From: Lachnospiraceae bacterium UBA4380 | GTDB taxonomy: Bacteria; Bacillota; Clostridia; Lachnospirales; Lachnospiraceae | DNA: 12,957 nucleotides | NCBI GenBank assembly: GCA_002390025.1 | Contig: DGRU01000120.1 | Coordinates: 1-12,957, forward strand | Direction of reading: 5' to 3' | Part shown: one piece after another, positions 12,935 through 12,957 of the stretch | How positions within the stretch are numbered: position 1 is the stretch's first letter | How the letters are laid out: each line of letters starts with the position of its first letter | Position numbers and translations under genes: made by a program | The notes under the pieces: model-generated | Seen by the model: the letters and a program-made list of their open reading frames with translations, nothing else | What the model was told of the DNA's origin: nothing | Database searches by the model: none

Positions 12935-12957
12935 CACCTGAACTCGAGGTGTTTTTG
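12935..12957 (+). terminator. Probable intrinsic terminator after rnz, cut by the window edge
   Basis: CACCT (12935-12939) pairs with AGGTG (12947-12951) around a 7-base loop, and TTTTT follows directly (12952-12956). The stem is short, but the place, 25 bases after the rnz stop, fits an operon end. Confidence 0.55.

Overview
The window reads as chromosomal DNA of an anaerobic Firmicute, most likely a Lachnospiraceae-type gut Clostridium with moderately high GC. The support is a PgcA-type phospho-sugar mutase, a RibU-type ECF vitamin transporter component, a tsaE-tsaB-rimI cluster, purine-rich AGGAGG-like ribosome binding sites and clostridial-style two-domain GT2 glycosyltransferases. This is inferred from protein families; there is no rRNA or tRNA in the window.

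Layout. (1) 1-404, minus strand: the N-terminal part of a phosphoglucomutase-type enzyme that runs off the left edge. (2) 405-945: a divergent regulatory region with a promoter candidate on each strand, plus a candidate 34-codon leader ORF whose stop overlaps the next start (ATGA). (3) 946-5125: three plus-strand GT2-family glycosyltransferases, probably a cell-surface polysaccharide operon. The first two carry complementary half-degenerate tandem GT domains. (4) 5195-8927: a promoter with a dyad over its -35 box, then a tail-anchored coiled-coil protein, a flavoredoxin-like FMN protein with a basic tail, MurA and a RibU-like riboflavin transporter subunit. (5) 8928-9783: a hairpin-rich leader, RpiB and a strong intrinsic terminator. 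(6) 9784-9981: a pair of palindromic repeats with a 61-bp period, then a 20-bp tandem duplication at the tsaE start. (7) 9982-12909: tsaE, tsaB, rimI and rnz, that is t6A tRNA modification, N-terminal acetylation and tRNA 3'-end processing, closed by a probable terminator at the right edge.

How they fit together: the left half supplies and polymerises activated sugars for the envelope (phosphomutase, glycosyltransferases, MurA). The middle pairs a flavin-binding protein with a flavin importer. The right half is a translation and tRNA-maturation cluster that lacks tsaD, its usual partner, within the window.

Most housekeeping genes here are ordinary. The less ordinary material lies between them: duplicated start regions, overlapping mini-ORFs, a CRISPR-like repeat pair beside rpiB, and a strikingly ATG-dense repeat between tsaB and rimI.
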